Source: Flavobacterium flevense (GTDB taxonomy: Bacteria; Bacteroidota; Bacteroidia; Flavobacteriales; Flavobacteriaceae). From it: DNA of 64,000 nucleotides. Position numbers and translations under genes: made by a program. The stretch lies in contig NZ_FRCC01000002.1 in the NCBI RefSeq assembly GCF_900142775.1, positions 1 through 64,000 on the forward strand, read 5' to 3'. Below the pieces are notes generated by a model. The model did no database searches, was not told the origin of the DNA, and saw nothing but the letters and a program-made list of their open reading frames with translations. This document shows positions 27,526 to 35,803 of the stretch, piece after piece (position 1 is the stretch's first letter; the number at the start of each line of letters is the position of its first letter).

Positions 27526-28605
27526 TTATTTAAGCTCTTGCTTTTTTCTGGTATTTGCTTTTTCTATGGTAAAAGAAAATTCAGAACCTATACCAAATTC
27601 ACTTTCCACATATATTTTCTCTTTATGTGCTTCTATTATATGTTTAACAATAGCTAATCCTAATCCGGAACCTCCTTCTGCCCGGGAACCACTTTTATTA
27701 ACACGATAAAAACGTTCAAAAAGTCTTGGGATATTTTGCTTTTCAATTCCTTCACCATTATCACTGATACGGACTAATACTTTCTCTTTAGTGAGATTCA
27801 CGACCGCTACTTCGGTAGTTCCGTCTTTTTTACCGTATTTAATCGAATTTACAATTAGGTTTTCAATCACCTGCTGAATCCTGTCTTTATCTGCTTTAAC
27901 AAAATTAGGACGAATGTATTCATTTTCGAATGCCAGCGTGATTTTCTTTCTATCCGCTTTCATTTCTAACAACTCAAAAACATTCCGAATCAATTCGACT
28001 ATATCAAATTCAGTAATGTCTAAATTTAAATCACCTGATTCTAATTTAGTAATCATATCTAAATCTTCTACAATATATATTAAACGCTCGACACCTTTAT
28101 CGGCACGTTTTAAATATTTTTTTCTGATAGTCTTATCTTCCATTGCTCCGTCCAGCAAAGTAGAAATATAGCCCTGAACCGTAAACAAAGGCGTTTTTAA
28201 TTCATGCGAAATATTTCCCAGAAACTCTCTTCGGTATTCTTCACGCACTTGCAGCATTTCTATTTCCAACTTTTTATCCGTAGCAAATTTTTTAACTTCT
28301 CTGGTTAAAGTCTCCATATCAGTCGTGATAGGCTGATTGATTAGCGTGCTGGATTCTAACAGGGAAACATCATCGTAGATTTTTTTTACTCTTCTGTAAA
28401 TAAAACGCTCTACCCGATATTGCAAAACCAAAAAAGAAAAAAGATAGATTACACAAACAAAAAATAACCCAAAAAGCCACAAACTCTGCGTTGTAGCTTT
28501 AAAGATAACCGTGGCCAGAAAAAGGACAAAAGCAGTAGAGAAAAGACTAATGTAAAATGCCGACTTTATAGCAAACTTATATGTTTTTTTAAAACTAATT
28601 TTCAT
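27526..28605 (-). CDS. phoR: Phosphate-regulon sensor histidine kinase PhoR
   Basis: A 359-residue inner-membrane kinase with two closely spaced N-terminal helices (about 16-35 and 43-62) and almost no periplasmic loop, so it probably senses through the Pst-PhoU complex. HisKA H-box FLGNISHELKTPL with His134; ATPase N-box VIENLIVNSIKYG (Asn249, Asn253), G1 DNGEGI (282-287), F-box RLFERFYRV and G2 GGSGLGLAI (311-319). There is no recognisable PAS domain. Its gene lies 233 bases after phoB in the same direction. Confidence 0.92.
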   Translation of the reverse strand: MKISFKKTYKFAIKSAFYISLFSTAFVLFLATVIFKATTQSLWLFGLFFVCVIYLFSFLVLQYRVERFIYRRVKKIYDDVSLLESSTLINQPITTDMETLTREVKKFATDKKLEIEMLQVREEYRREFLGNISHELKTPLFTVQGYISTLLDGAMEDKTIRKKYLKRADKGVERLIYIVEDLDMITKLESGDLNLDITEFDIVELIRNVFELLEMKADRKKITLAFENEYIRPNFVKADKDRIQQVIENLIVNSIKYGKKDGTTEVAVVNLTKEKVLVRISDNGEGIEKQNIPRLFERFYRVNKSGSRAEGGSGLGLAIVKHIIEAHKEKIYVESEFGIGSEFSFTIEKANTRKKQELK

Positions 28606-28646
28606 TTATTCATCTTTCTTATATAATAACAACCCTGTCTTTTTTT

Positions 28647-28825
28647 AACCATATAAGTCAGATAAGTTTTTTGTCTTTGGTTATTTACAAAAATAGGAAT
28701 TTAAATAAGAGCACATAAGCACAAGAACAAAAAGAAAATAGTATCACCTTAATTGGACATTCCTACTGAATATAGAATGCTTAATTACCAGATAATCAAA
28801 TTCAACTTATATGACTTATATGGTT
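28647..28825. repeat. Inverted 20-bp repeats between phoB and phoR
   Basis: AACCATATAAGTCAGATAAG at 28647-28666 is the reverse complement of 28806-28825 with one mismatch. The 139 bases between have no ORF. The arms extend further into complementary A and T runs. It could be a small non-autonomous element, a long hairpin, or two facing sites for one regulator. No clear target-site duplication is visible. Confidence 0.7.
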
Positions 28826-28838
28826 TAAAAAACCAATA

Positions 28839-29525
28839 TTATACTTCAAATTTATAACCTACTCCTTTTATAGTTTTAAAAAGTTCGTCACCTATTTTCT
28901 CACGAAGTTTTCTAATGTGTACGTCGATAGTTCTTCCTCCTACCACTACTTCATTACCCCAGACTTTATCTAAAATTTCGTCTCTTTTAAATACTTTTCC
29001 AGGTTTAGAAGCCAGCAGATAGAACAATTCAAATTCTTTTCGGGGTAAAGCGATTTCGATATCGTCTTTTATAATTTTGTATTCTTCCCTGTTAATTTCG
29101 ATTCCGCCTACATTAAGTGTTTCACTATCCTGCTCGCCGGATTCTTTTAATCTGCGTAATAACGCTTTTACTTTACTCACAAGCAATTTTGGCTTAATCG
29201 GTTTTGTGATGTAATCATCGGCTCCCGCATCAAAACCGGCAACCTGAGAATAATCCTCACTTCTGGCAGTTAAGAAAGTAATGATTACGTTACTTAGTTC
29301 AGGAATGTTTCGGATGTTTTCACAAGCTTCCATCCCATCCATTTCCGGCATCATCACATCCATGATAATAAGATCCGGTAATTCTTTTTTTGCTTTAGCA
29401 ATAGCATCTTTTCCATTAGAAGCAGTAACAATCTGATAGCCTTCCTGAGATAAGTTATAACCTACGATTTCTAAAATATCCGGTTCATCATCAACCAGTA
29501 AAATTTTTGTGTTTTTCTTTTTCAT
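28839..29525 (-). CDS. phoB: OmpR-type response regulator PhoB
   Basis: A 228-residue regulator starting at the ATG at 29525 (MKKKNTKILLVDDEPD); an upstream extension of the frame is rejected because it reads into promoter sequence and has no protein-like character. The receiver has Asp12-Asp13, phospho-acceptor Asp56 (DLIIMDVMMPEMDG), Thr86 and Lys108. The C-terminal winged helix ends in GGRTIDVHIRKLREKIG and the family end GVGYKFEV. The pst, porin and phoR neighbours make PhoB the best identification. It should bind the 11-bp repeats described here. Confidence 0.93.
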   Translation of the reverse strand: MKKKNTKILLVDDEPDILEIVGYNLSQEGYQIVTASNGKDAIAKAKKELPDLIIMDVMMPEMDGMEACENIRNIPELSNVIITFLTARSEDYSQVAGFDAGADDYITKPIKPKLLVSKVKALLRRLKESGEQDSETLNVGGIEINREEYKIIKDDIEIALPRKEFELFYLLASKPGKVFKRDEILDKVWGNEVVVGGRTIDVHIRKLREKIGDELFKTIKGVGYKFEV

Positions 29526-29628
29526 ATATAGCAAATTTTCTTTTGCGATGGTAAATGTAATAATAAAAAAACAGCATAAAACTCGTGTTAACCGTAATTT
29601 AAAGAGATAACAATTTAGTAATACTACA

Positions 29629-29684
29629 GCAACATAATCGTAACAGCTGATTAACGTCAACTTTACAAAGCTAGCATTTCTTTG
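29629..29684 (+). promoter_or_regulatory. Predicted Pho-box promoter of the TonB-dependent receptor
   Basis: Four repeats GCAAC, GTAAC, TTAAC and TTTAC start at 29629, 29640, 29651 and 29662, each exactly 11 bp on. A -7-like TTTCTTTG (one mismatch to TAnnTTTG) follows at 29677-29684, 15 bases after the start of the last repeat, the same geometry as pstS. phoB lies divergently upstream and could be co-regulated. Confidence 0.65.
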
Positions 29685-29702
29685 CAAAAAATTTAATCAA
29701 TT

Positions 29703-32450
29703 ATGAAACTTAGATTATTTATTCTAACACTTTTTATTACGACACTTAGCTTTGCTCAGAGTAAAGGCACGATATCAGGAGTAATAACGGACAAAGATGC
29801 TAACAATGAAACATTGCCTTTTGCGAATGTTTTTGTAAAAGGAACTCAAATTAATACTACTACAGATATTGACGGTAAATATACTATCAGTATTGCCCCT
29901 GGAGATTATATTATTCAATATACTTTCATAGGCTACGAACCTAAAGAAGTTCCTGTAAAAGTAACAAATGGCGCTAAACTTGTCATCAATCAGGCATTAT
30001 CTTCAGGAGCTTATGCACTGGATGATGTAGTGATTAAAACGGTTGTAAACAGACAAAAAGAAACAGCCTTGTTATTAGAACAAAAAAATGCTGTTGAAAT
30101 TAAACAAAGTATCGGAGCACAGGAAATGACACGAAAAGGTGTTAGCGATGCCGCAGCAGCTGTGACTAAAGTAACCGGTATTTCAAAACAGGATGGAACG
30201 GCTGGTATTTTTGTACGCGGATTGGGAGATCGTTACAACAGTACCACTTTTAATGGACTACCTTTACCATCAAATGAGCCTACAAATAAAAACGTTGCTC
30301 TGGATTTGTTTTCAACCGATGTAATTCAATCCATTGGCGTTAGCAAAACATATTATCCTGATTCATATGGAGATGTTGGAGGAGCAAATATCAACATCGT
30401 ATCAAAAGAACATATTGGAAAAGGAACATTAAACATCGAAATTGGAAGCGGTTTAAACAACAATGCTTTTAATGCCGATTTTAAAATGGCAGACGGAGTT
30501 CAAAAATTAGGATTCTATAATGTAAAAAAGCCAAACAACATCAGTGTTTATCAATTCGAAAACAGATGGTCACCTACTAAAAAAAGCAATCCTATTGATG
30601 CTAACTTTGGTATTTCAGGAGGTAAAAATTTCAACATTGGAGAAAATGGAAAGTTAAGTTTCTTTGGAACAGCTTCTTTTGAAAATGGCTACAACCTGAA
30701 AAAAGGATATCAAAGAAACATTGGAAACACAAATAATAATGTTATTGAGGATTTTTATGATGTTGATAAATATGAATATGTAACAAAGTCAACAGGAATG
30801 GCTAATGTTGCTTACAAAATCAATTCGAACAATTCTGTAAAATGGAATAGCGTTTTTGTAAACTCTTCAAAAAGCGATGTAAACGAATATGGATTTATTA
30901 ATGAAAACGGATCAGATAGTTTTACAAGACAAACTATTACGGAGCAAAATAAATTATTCTTAAACCAGCTTTTAGGAAAACACGAACTTTCAGAGAGATT
31001 AACATTAAACTGGGGTGGTTCTTTTGGAATCGTAAACTCGGATATGCCTGACAGGATTACAAGTACGTTAGTAGAAAGCACAAATGGCTATATTTTTAAT
31101 ACCAACTCACAATCAACTAACAACCGATATTTTCAGTCTTTGAAAGAAAATGAAGCTGCAGCAAAAGCAGTTTTTGATTATAAGCTATTTAAAGGTGATG
31201 GTGAAGAAGATTACAAAGGAAAATTAACTTTTGGTTATAACGGAAGAGTTAAATCCAGAGATTTTGAAGCTACACAATTCAATTTCAGAATTAACGGAGG
31301 AATAGAAACAAGTCCGGATACTATCGACGATTTCCTAAATGCTGAAAACCAGTCTGAGTCAACAAACGTCAACAATACGTTTAAGATTCTGACTTCAAGA
31401 AACGCAGGTAGTTTAAAACCTTTTACTTACAATGCTGATGTAAATATTCACTCAGGACTTGCAAATCTTGAATATTCTCCATCAGAGAAATTAACCTATA
31501 CAGTAGGTGTAAGAGCAGAAAAGGTTTTACAGGAAATGGAATGGGATACCAATATTTCGTTACCAAATGTAAATTTTGATGATGCAAAAATTGACAAACT
31601 TTACATTCTACCGGTTGCAACATTAAAATATACTTTAAACGATAAACAAAATTTAAGAGTAGCTGCAAGCAAGACCTATACTTTACCTCAATTTATTGAA
31701 AAAGCACCTTTCCGTTTTGAAGTTGTTGGAGAAAGCACCGTGGGTAATGCATTCTTAAATCCATCTGACAATTATAATTTTGATATTAAATGGGAATTGT
31801 TTCCAAGTAGTGACGAATTAATTTCGGTAACTGGTTTTGGAAAATACATTATGGATCCTATTAGTAAAGCCCGATTAAATTCTGCGCTAAATGATAACAC
31901 TTTTGTAAATGCCGGAGATAATGCATTTGTTGCAGGTGTTGAATTTGAAATTAGAAAAAATCTATGGAATATAGAAGATAAATCAAACCTTTCGGCAGGA
32001 TTTAATTTCACTTATATGTATTCTGAACAAAAGTTAGATTCACAAAAAGTAGCAGTAGAAACAAACAACACAATTAGTGTGAGTTTCAATGATTCTAAAG
32101 ACGGTTTACAAGGCGCATCTCCCCTTTTACTAAATGCGGATCTGACCTACAGAATTGAAGCAGGTAGTTTTAAACCAACTATCTCATTAGTTGGGAATTA
32201 TTTCCATGACAGAATTTATTCTCTTGGAAATATCCAAACCGGAGGAAATGTTATGGAAAAAGGAATTCCAACACTTAACTTTATTTCCAGTGCAGCTATC
32301 GGAGAACGTTTAAATATCAGTTTCAATGTAAAAAATCTTTTGGATAGCAAAATCGAAAGATACCAAGAAAACGCTGAGGGCAATGCCACAACCTATTCAT
32401 ACAAGACAGGACTTGATTTCAGTCTAGGAATTAAATACAGTTTATTCTAA
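29703..32450 (+). CDS. TonB-dependent outer-membrane receptor with carboxypeptidase-like N-domain
   Basis: A 915-residue receptor. Signal peptide MKLRLFILTLFITTLSFAQ, carboxypeptidase-regulatory-like domain at about 22-105 (GVITDKDANNETLPFANVFV), plug at about 115-235 (MTRKGVSDAAAAVTKVTGIS, FVRGLGDRYNSTTFNGLPLP), then a 22-strand-type barrel ending in Phe (LGIKYSLF). It imports a ligand across the outer membrane using TonB energy. No SusD gene follows; instead there are a beta-helix lipoprotein and a sorting-domain protein. The Pho-box-like promoter and the divergent phoB point to a phosphate-containing ligand, which is inference. Confidence 0.93.
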   Translation: MKLRLFILTLFITTLSFAQSKGTISGVITDKDANNETLPFANVFVKGTQINTTTDIDGKYTISIAPGDYIIQYTFIGYEPKEVPVKVTNGAKLVINQALSSGAYALDDVVIKTVVNRQKETALLLEQKNAVEIKQSIGAQEMTRKGVSDAAAAVTKVTGISKQDGTAGIFVRGLGDRYNSTTFNGLPLPSNEPTNKNVALDLFSTDVIQSIGVSKTYYPDSYGDVGGANINIVSKEHIGKGTLNIEIGSGLNNNAFNADFKMADGVQKLGFYNVKKPNNISVYQFENRWSPTKKSNPIDANFGISGGKNFNIGENGKLSFFGTASFENGYNLKKGYQRNIGNTNNNVIEDFYDVDKYEYVTKSTGMANVAYKINSNNSVKWNSVFVNSSKSDVNEYGFINENGSDSFTRQTITEQNKLFLNQLLGKHELSERLTLNWGGSFGIVNSDMPDRITSTLVESTNGYIFNTNSQSTNNRYFQSLKENEAAAKAVFDYKLFKGDGEEDYKGKLTFGYNGRVKSRDFEATQFNFRINGGIETSPDTIDDFLNAENQSESTNVNNTFKILTSRNAGSLKPFTYNADVNIHSGLANLEYSPSEKLTYTVGVRAEKVLQEMEWDTNISLPNVNFDDAKIDKLYILPVATLKYTLNDKQNLRVAASKTYTLPQFIEKAPFRFEVVGESTVGNAFLNPSDNYNFDIKWELFPSSDELISVTGFGKYIMDPISKARLNSALNDNTFVNAGDNAFVAGVEFEIRKNLWNIEDKSNLSAGFNFTYMYSEQKLDSQKVAVETNNTISVSFNDSKDGLQGASPLLLNADLTYRIEAGSFKPTISLVGNYFHDRIYSLGNIQTGGNVMEKGIPTLNFISSAAIGERLNISFNVKNLLDSKIERYQENAEGNATTYSYKTGLDFSLGIKYSLF

Positions 32451-32473
32451 ACTTAAAATATTATCAAAAAATC

Positions 32474-32499
32474 AAAGCAGTTTTCGGACTGCTTTTTTT
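32474..32499 (+). terminator. Intrinsic terminator after the TonB receptor
   Basis: AAAGCAGT and ACTGCTTT form an 8-bp stem around a 6-base loop and run into seven or more T, starting 24 bases after the receptor stop. Confidence 0.9.
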
Positions 32500-32657
32500 G
32501 GCACCATACAGTACTGAACGCAACAAAATCAGTAACATTAAATTTACAATTACTCAATTTTAAAATAAAGATTAGATAACTCTTAGGTAACTTACGTCTA
32601 AGTAATTCATTCCATATTTGCAGTACTAAATATAAACAAAAAAATCACATTAAGAAG

Positions 32658-33791
32658 ATGAAAAAATTAGTATTGACTCTAGCTATTTTAGGTGCAATTG
32701 TTACAGGTTGTTCAAATGACGATAACAATAATGGCCCTGAAGTTCCGGAAACAGGAGTTTTATCTGGAAACATTACAGAAAATATGACATTAAACGCTGA
32801 GACACTTTATACATTGAAAGGTGCTACGTATGTTAAATCAGGTGTAACTTTAACTATTCCTGCAGGAACAAGAATCGAAGCAGATAGCCAATTTGAAGAA
32901 GTTGCATTTTTAGGAATTGAAAAAGGAGCTAAAATAATAGCTCAGGGAACTGCAGCTAAACCGATTGTTTTTACATCAAACGCAGCATCTCCTGCACCAC
33001 AGGACTGGGGAGGATTAGTAATTTGTGGAAATGCAGTTACAAACCTTGGAACAAACGTTACTGCAGAGGTTACAGGTTTAACTTATGGAGGAACAAATTC
33101 AGCTGATAATTCAGGAGTTCTTTCTCATATTATCGTTGAATATTCAGGTAACTTAATCAATGATGATGCTGAATTTAATGGTGTTACTTTTTATGCTGTA
33201 GGTTCAGGAACAACTGTTAACAACATCTTAGTTTACCAAGGTTCTGATGACGGATTTGAGTGGTTTGGAGGATCAGTAAATGCTACAAATCTTGCTGCTA
33301 TTGGATGTCAGGATGATTCTTTTGACTGGACAGAAGGATGGAACGGAACTGTAACTAATTTATATTCTGATCAATCTTCTGCTACTGGTTTTTCTGCTGA
33401 CAGCCGTGGAATCGAAGCTGATAACAATCAAAACAATGCTTTATTAGCTCCAATTTCTAACCCAACATTATCTAATGTAACACTTATAGGTAGAAATAAT
33501 CCTGCAGTTACAAAAGAAGCCGGAGCCTGGTTAAGAAGAGGAACTCATGCTACAATCACAAACTTGTATATCACTGGTTTTAAAAGTACTCAATCTGGAT
33601 CTGGATTTGGAATCAACTTTGACGGAACTGATTCTCAAACTTATTTTACAGCTAATAAATTAAACAATGTAACAATTGTAAATTCAACTACTGCAAGTAA
33701 TATGATTTTAGGATTCAATGCTACAACTACTGCAACTGGTGCCGGAAATGGTGCTTCAAAAGCAACTTGGATGGATTGGATGGGACTATAA
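32658..33791 (+). CDS. Beta-helix surface or periplasmic lipoprotein
   Basis: A 377-residue lipoprotein with lipobox ending at Cys18 (AIVTGCSND). The body resembles a right-handed parallel beta-helix: turns such as TLKGATYVKSGVTLTIPAG, a DWGGLVICG strand and a conserved acidic-aromatic patch (GSDDGFEWFGG, DDSFDWTEGWNG). Such proteins occur next to TonB receptors in Bacteroidota and may bind or process the ligand. An asparagine-rich tether after the Cys (DDNNNGPEVPE) suits surface export. The upstream -7-like CATATTTG near 32612 may give it its own promoter. Substrate unknown. Confidence 0.78.
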   Translation: MKKLVLTLAILGAIVTGCSNDDNNNGPEVPETGVLSGNITENMTLNAETLYTLKGATYVKSGVTLTIPAGTRIEADSQFEEVAFLGIEKGAKIIAQGTAAKPIVFTSNAASPAPQDWGGLVICGNAVTNLGTNVTAEVTGLTYGGTNSADNSGVLSHIIVEYSGNLINDDAEFNGVTFYAVGSGTTVNNILVYQGSDDGFEWFGGSVNATNLAAIGCQDDSFDWTEGWNGTVTNLYSDQSSATGFSADSRGIEADNNQNNALLAPISNPTLSNVTLIGRNNPAVTKEAGAWLRRGTHATITNLYITGFKSTQSGSGFGINFDGTDSQTYFTANKLNNVTIVNSTTASNMILGFNATTTATGAGNGASKATWMDWMGL

Positions 33792-33810
33792 TCCACAATA
33801 AATAACACTA

Positions 33811-33846
33811 AAAAATGCCTTCCTTTTTCAGGAGGGCATTTTTTTT
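33811..33846 (+). terminator. Intrinsic terminator after the beta-helix lipoprotein
   Basis: AAAATGCCTTCC pairs with GGAGGGCATTTT (one G-T pair) around a 6-base loop, followed by a T run. Confidence 0.92.
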
Positions 33847-33893
33847 GGTACAGTATTTGATTTTTCGTATATTTACTACTCAAAATCAAGCTA

Positions 33894-34232
33894 ATGAAAA
33901 AAAACTACTTGTATAGTATCATTTTAATGGTTTTTCTTTTCTCCCTGAACACTAATGCTCAGGCAGCGAAGTCGCAAATAAACCAAAGTGCTCCTTCAGT
34001 AATTGAGGGCTTGAATTTGTATCCTAATCCTGTAAGTGACGGCCATGTATACATAACCACTAAAAATGATGCCGATAAAGAAATTATGATTTTTGATCTT
34101 CTGGGAAAAAAAGTACTTCAAACCAGAATCAGTTCCAAAGAATTGAATATTTCAAATCTGGCACCCGGTGTATACATTATTAAAATTAATGAACAAAATG
34201 CTTCGGCAACCCGTAAACTTATTGTAAGATAA
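33894..34232 (+). CDS. Small protein consisting of a signal peptide and a T9SS type A sorting domain
   Basis: A 112-residue protein: signal peptide MKKNYLYSIILMVFLFSLNTNAQ, a short linker, then a complete type A C-terminal sorting domain (LNLYPNPVSDGHVYI, IMIFDLLGKKVLQTRIS, LNISNLAPGVYIIKI, RKLIVR). No cargo domain is present. Type A domains target proteins to the T9SS translocon and are normally removed at the surface, so a free-standing one would compete for the sortase or act as a linker or decoy. It is the third gene of the receptor cluster but lies between two terminators. Confidence 0.88.
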   Translation: MKKNYLYSIILMVFLFSLNTNAQAAKSQINQSAPSVIEGLNLYPNPVSDGHVYITTKNDADKEIMIFDLLGKKVLQTRISSKELNISNLAPGVYIIKINEQNASATRKLIVR

Positions 34233-34253
34233 CAAATTCGGAAAAACAATCAT

Positions 34254-34287
34254 AAAAGCTTCAATATTCAAATTGGAGCTTTTTTTA
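34254..34287 (+). terminator. Intrinsic terminator after the sorting-domain protein
   Basis: AAAAGCTTCA pairs with TGGAGCTTTT (one G-T pair) around a 10-base loop, followed by further T. Confidence 0.88.
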
Positions 34288-34311
34288 TACCTTAGAAAAA
34301 ACATTAATTTA

Positions 34312-34319
34312 TACCTTTG
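34312..34319 (+). promoter_or_regulatory. -7 promoter motif of the LuxE-like gene
   Basis: TACCTTTG matches the Bacteroidota TAnnTTTG consensus and lies 14 bases before the TTG start at 34333, implying a very short leader. The -33 element is not obvious. Confidence 0.5.
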
Positions 34320-34332
34320 CTAAAAAAAATTC

Positions 34333-35313
34333 TTGATCACAGCTACTGATATATTTACGATTTCGAGCCAAAAGCAATTTGAAAAAATAGCATTAAAAGT
34401 GTTTCGTTTTCAATATGAAAACAATTTAGTGTACAAAGAATTTTGCGACTTCTTAAAAACAGATGTGCAACGTGTAAAAACGATACAACAAATCCCTTTT
34501 TTACCCATTCAGTTTTTTAAAAGTCATGATGTAGTTTCGAATACCAATCCTGTTCATACCATTTTTAGCAGTAGCGGAACCACAGGAATGATTACCAGCA
34601 AGCATCTTGTAACCGATGTAACACTTTATGAAGAAAGTTACCGCAAAGGATTTTCGGAATTTTATGGTAATATCGAAAACTATGTCATTCTGGCTTTGCT
34701 TCCTTCCTATCTGGAAAGAGAAGGTTCTTCATTAATTTATATGGTCGAAGATTTGATAAAACTTTCTAATCATCCTGAAAGCGGTTTCTACCTGCACAAT
34801 CATGAGGATTTAATTAAAAAATTAATCGAATTAGACGAATCAGGACAAAACGTAATCCTGATTGGAGTTACGTATGCTTTATTAGATTTAATCGAAAAGC
34901 AGCAGTTTGAGTTACAAAACACCATTATTATGGAAACCGGCGGCATGAAAGGCAAACGCAAAGAAATGATTCGCGAAGAACTACACGAACAATTATGCAA
35001 TGGTTTTGGCGTTCCAGCAATCCATTCAGAATACGGCATGACCGAACTCCTTTCGCAGGCGTATTCAATGGGTGAAGGTATATTTGAATGTCCTTCGTGG
35101 ATGCAAATCTTAATTCGCGATCCTGAAGACGCTTTGACTTATATTCCGCAAGGAAAAACAGGTGGAATCAACGTAATTGATCTGGCTAATATTAATTCCT
35201 GCTCTTTTATTGCCACTCAGGATTTAGGTAAAAAATATCCCAACAACTCTTTTGAGGTATTGGGACGTTTTGATAATTCGGATATTCGGGGTTGTAATTT
35301 GATGGTGCTTTAA
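34333..35313 (+). CDS. LuxE-family acyl-protein synthetase-like protein
   Basis: A 326-residue soluble protein of the LuxE/phenylacetate-CoA-ligase-like superfamily. The adenylation P-loop FSSSGTTGM lies near residues 77-85, and HSEYGMTELLSQAY resembles the A5 region of adenylating enzymes. It probably activates or transfers an acyl group, but the partner reductase of bacterial luciferase systems is absent, so it is not bioluminescence. The first usable start after the in-frame stop at 34321 is TTG 34333. Its last codons overlap the convergent gene by 4 bases, and its 3' end has a degenerate copy at 35731-35800. Confidence 0.82.
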   Translation: MITATDIFTISSQKQFEKIALKVFRFQYENNLVYKEFCDFLKTDVQRVKTIQQIPFLPIQFFKSHDVVSNTNPVHTIFSSSGTTGMITSKHLVTDVTLYEESYRKGFSEFYGNIENYVILALLPSYLEREGSSLIYMVEDLIKLSNHPESGFYLHNHEDLIKKLIELDESGQNVILIGVTYALLDLIEKQQFELQNTIIMETGGMKGKRKEMIREELHEQLCNGFGVPAIHSEYGMTELLSQAYSMGEGIFECPSWMQILIRDPEDALTYIPQGKTGGINVIDLANINSCSFIATQDLGKKYPNNSFEVLGRFDNSDIRGCNLMVL

Positions 35314-35654
35314 TTTTCCTCTATTACACCTATACTTTCAATTCCTTCTTTTTTTATTAGTTCTCTTTCCTTTTGTCCTTTTTTCTCTAAAAATTTATAA
35401 ACTCCATAACATCCTAAACCTCCACAAAGTACAAAAAACAAACTCCAGCCGGTACCGTCATAATTTTCATTAGCAACAGCATCAAAACCATACACAATTC
35501 CAAACAAAATAGCTCCAAAAAACCCAGCTATCATCTGTCCTCCATAGTACGACCCAATCCCGATAAAGAAATAAGTCCATTTATTTTTACCATATTCAAT
35601 AGCTAAATTGCTAAATGATTTCCAGATCCAGTAAATAAATAAAAGTCCAATCAT
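35310..35654 (-). CDS. Hypothetical small membrane protein
   Basis: A 114-residue protein with hydrophobic segments at about 1-20, 26-52 (TYFFIGIGSYYGGQMIAGFF) and 66-86, and a charged C-terminal tail (LEKKGQKERELIKKEGIE). It is probably an inner-membrane protein. I do not recognise the family. It converges on the LuxE-like gene with a 4-base overlap of stops and lies between that gene and a degenerate copy of the gene's 3' end, so it may have arrived by a local rearrangement. Confidence 0.65.
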   Translation of the reverse strand: MIGLLFIYWIWKSFSNLAIEYGKNKWTYFFIGIGSYYGGQMIAGFFGAILFGIVYGFDAVANENYDGTGWSLFFVLCGGLGCYGVYKFLEKKGQKERELIKKEGIESIGVIEEN

Positions 35655-35732
35655 AGTTTATTCTTTATATAAGCACTAACTTACAAAATAATATTAAATT
35701 TATTTAGAAAAAGTTTTCTTGAAATTAAATAA

Positions 35733-35772
35733 AAAAACGTCCCAACCACCTTCGAGGTATTGGGACGTTTTT
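35733..35772 (-). terminator. Intrinsic terminator after tyrS
   Basis: AAAAACGTCCCAA pairs perfectly with TTGGGACGTTTTT around a 14-base loop, 31 bases after the tyrS stop. Its sequence resembles the 3' end of the LuxE-like gene (35236-35300). Confidence 0.9.
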
Positions 35773-35803
35773 GATAAATTAGGATATTTGAGGTTATAAA
35801 CGG

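Noticed and set aside
29526..29687. 54-codon upstream extension of phoB
   Set aside because: It reads through the Pho-box and promoter region, and the receiver domain normally starts at the ATG at 29525.
34333..35313. Bioluminescence operon from the LuxE-like gene
   Set aside because: No luxCDAB genes are nearby; the family is widespread in non-luminous Bacteroidota.
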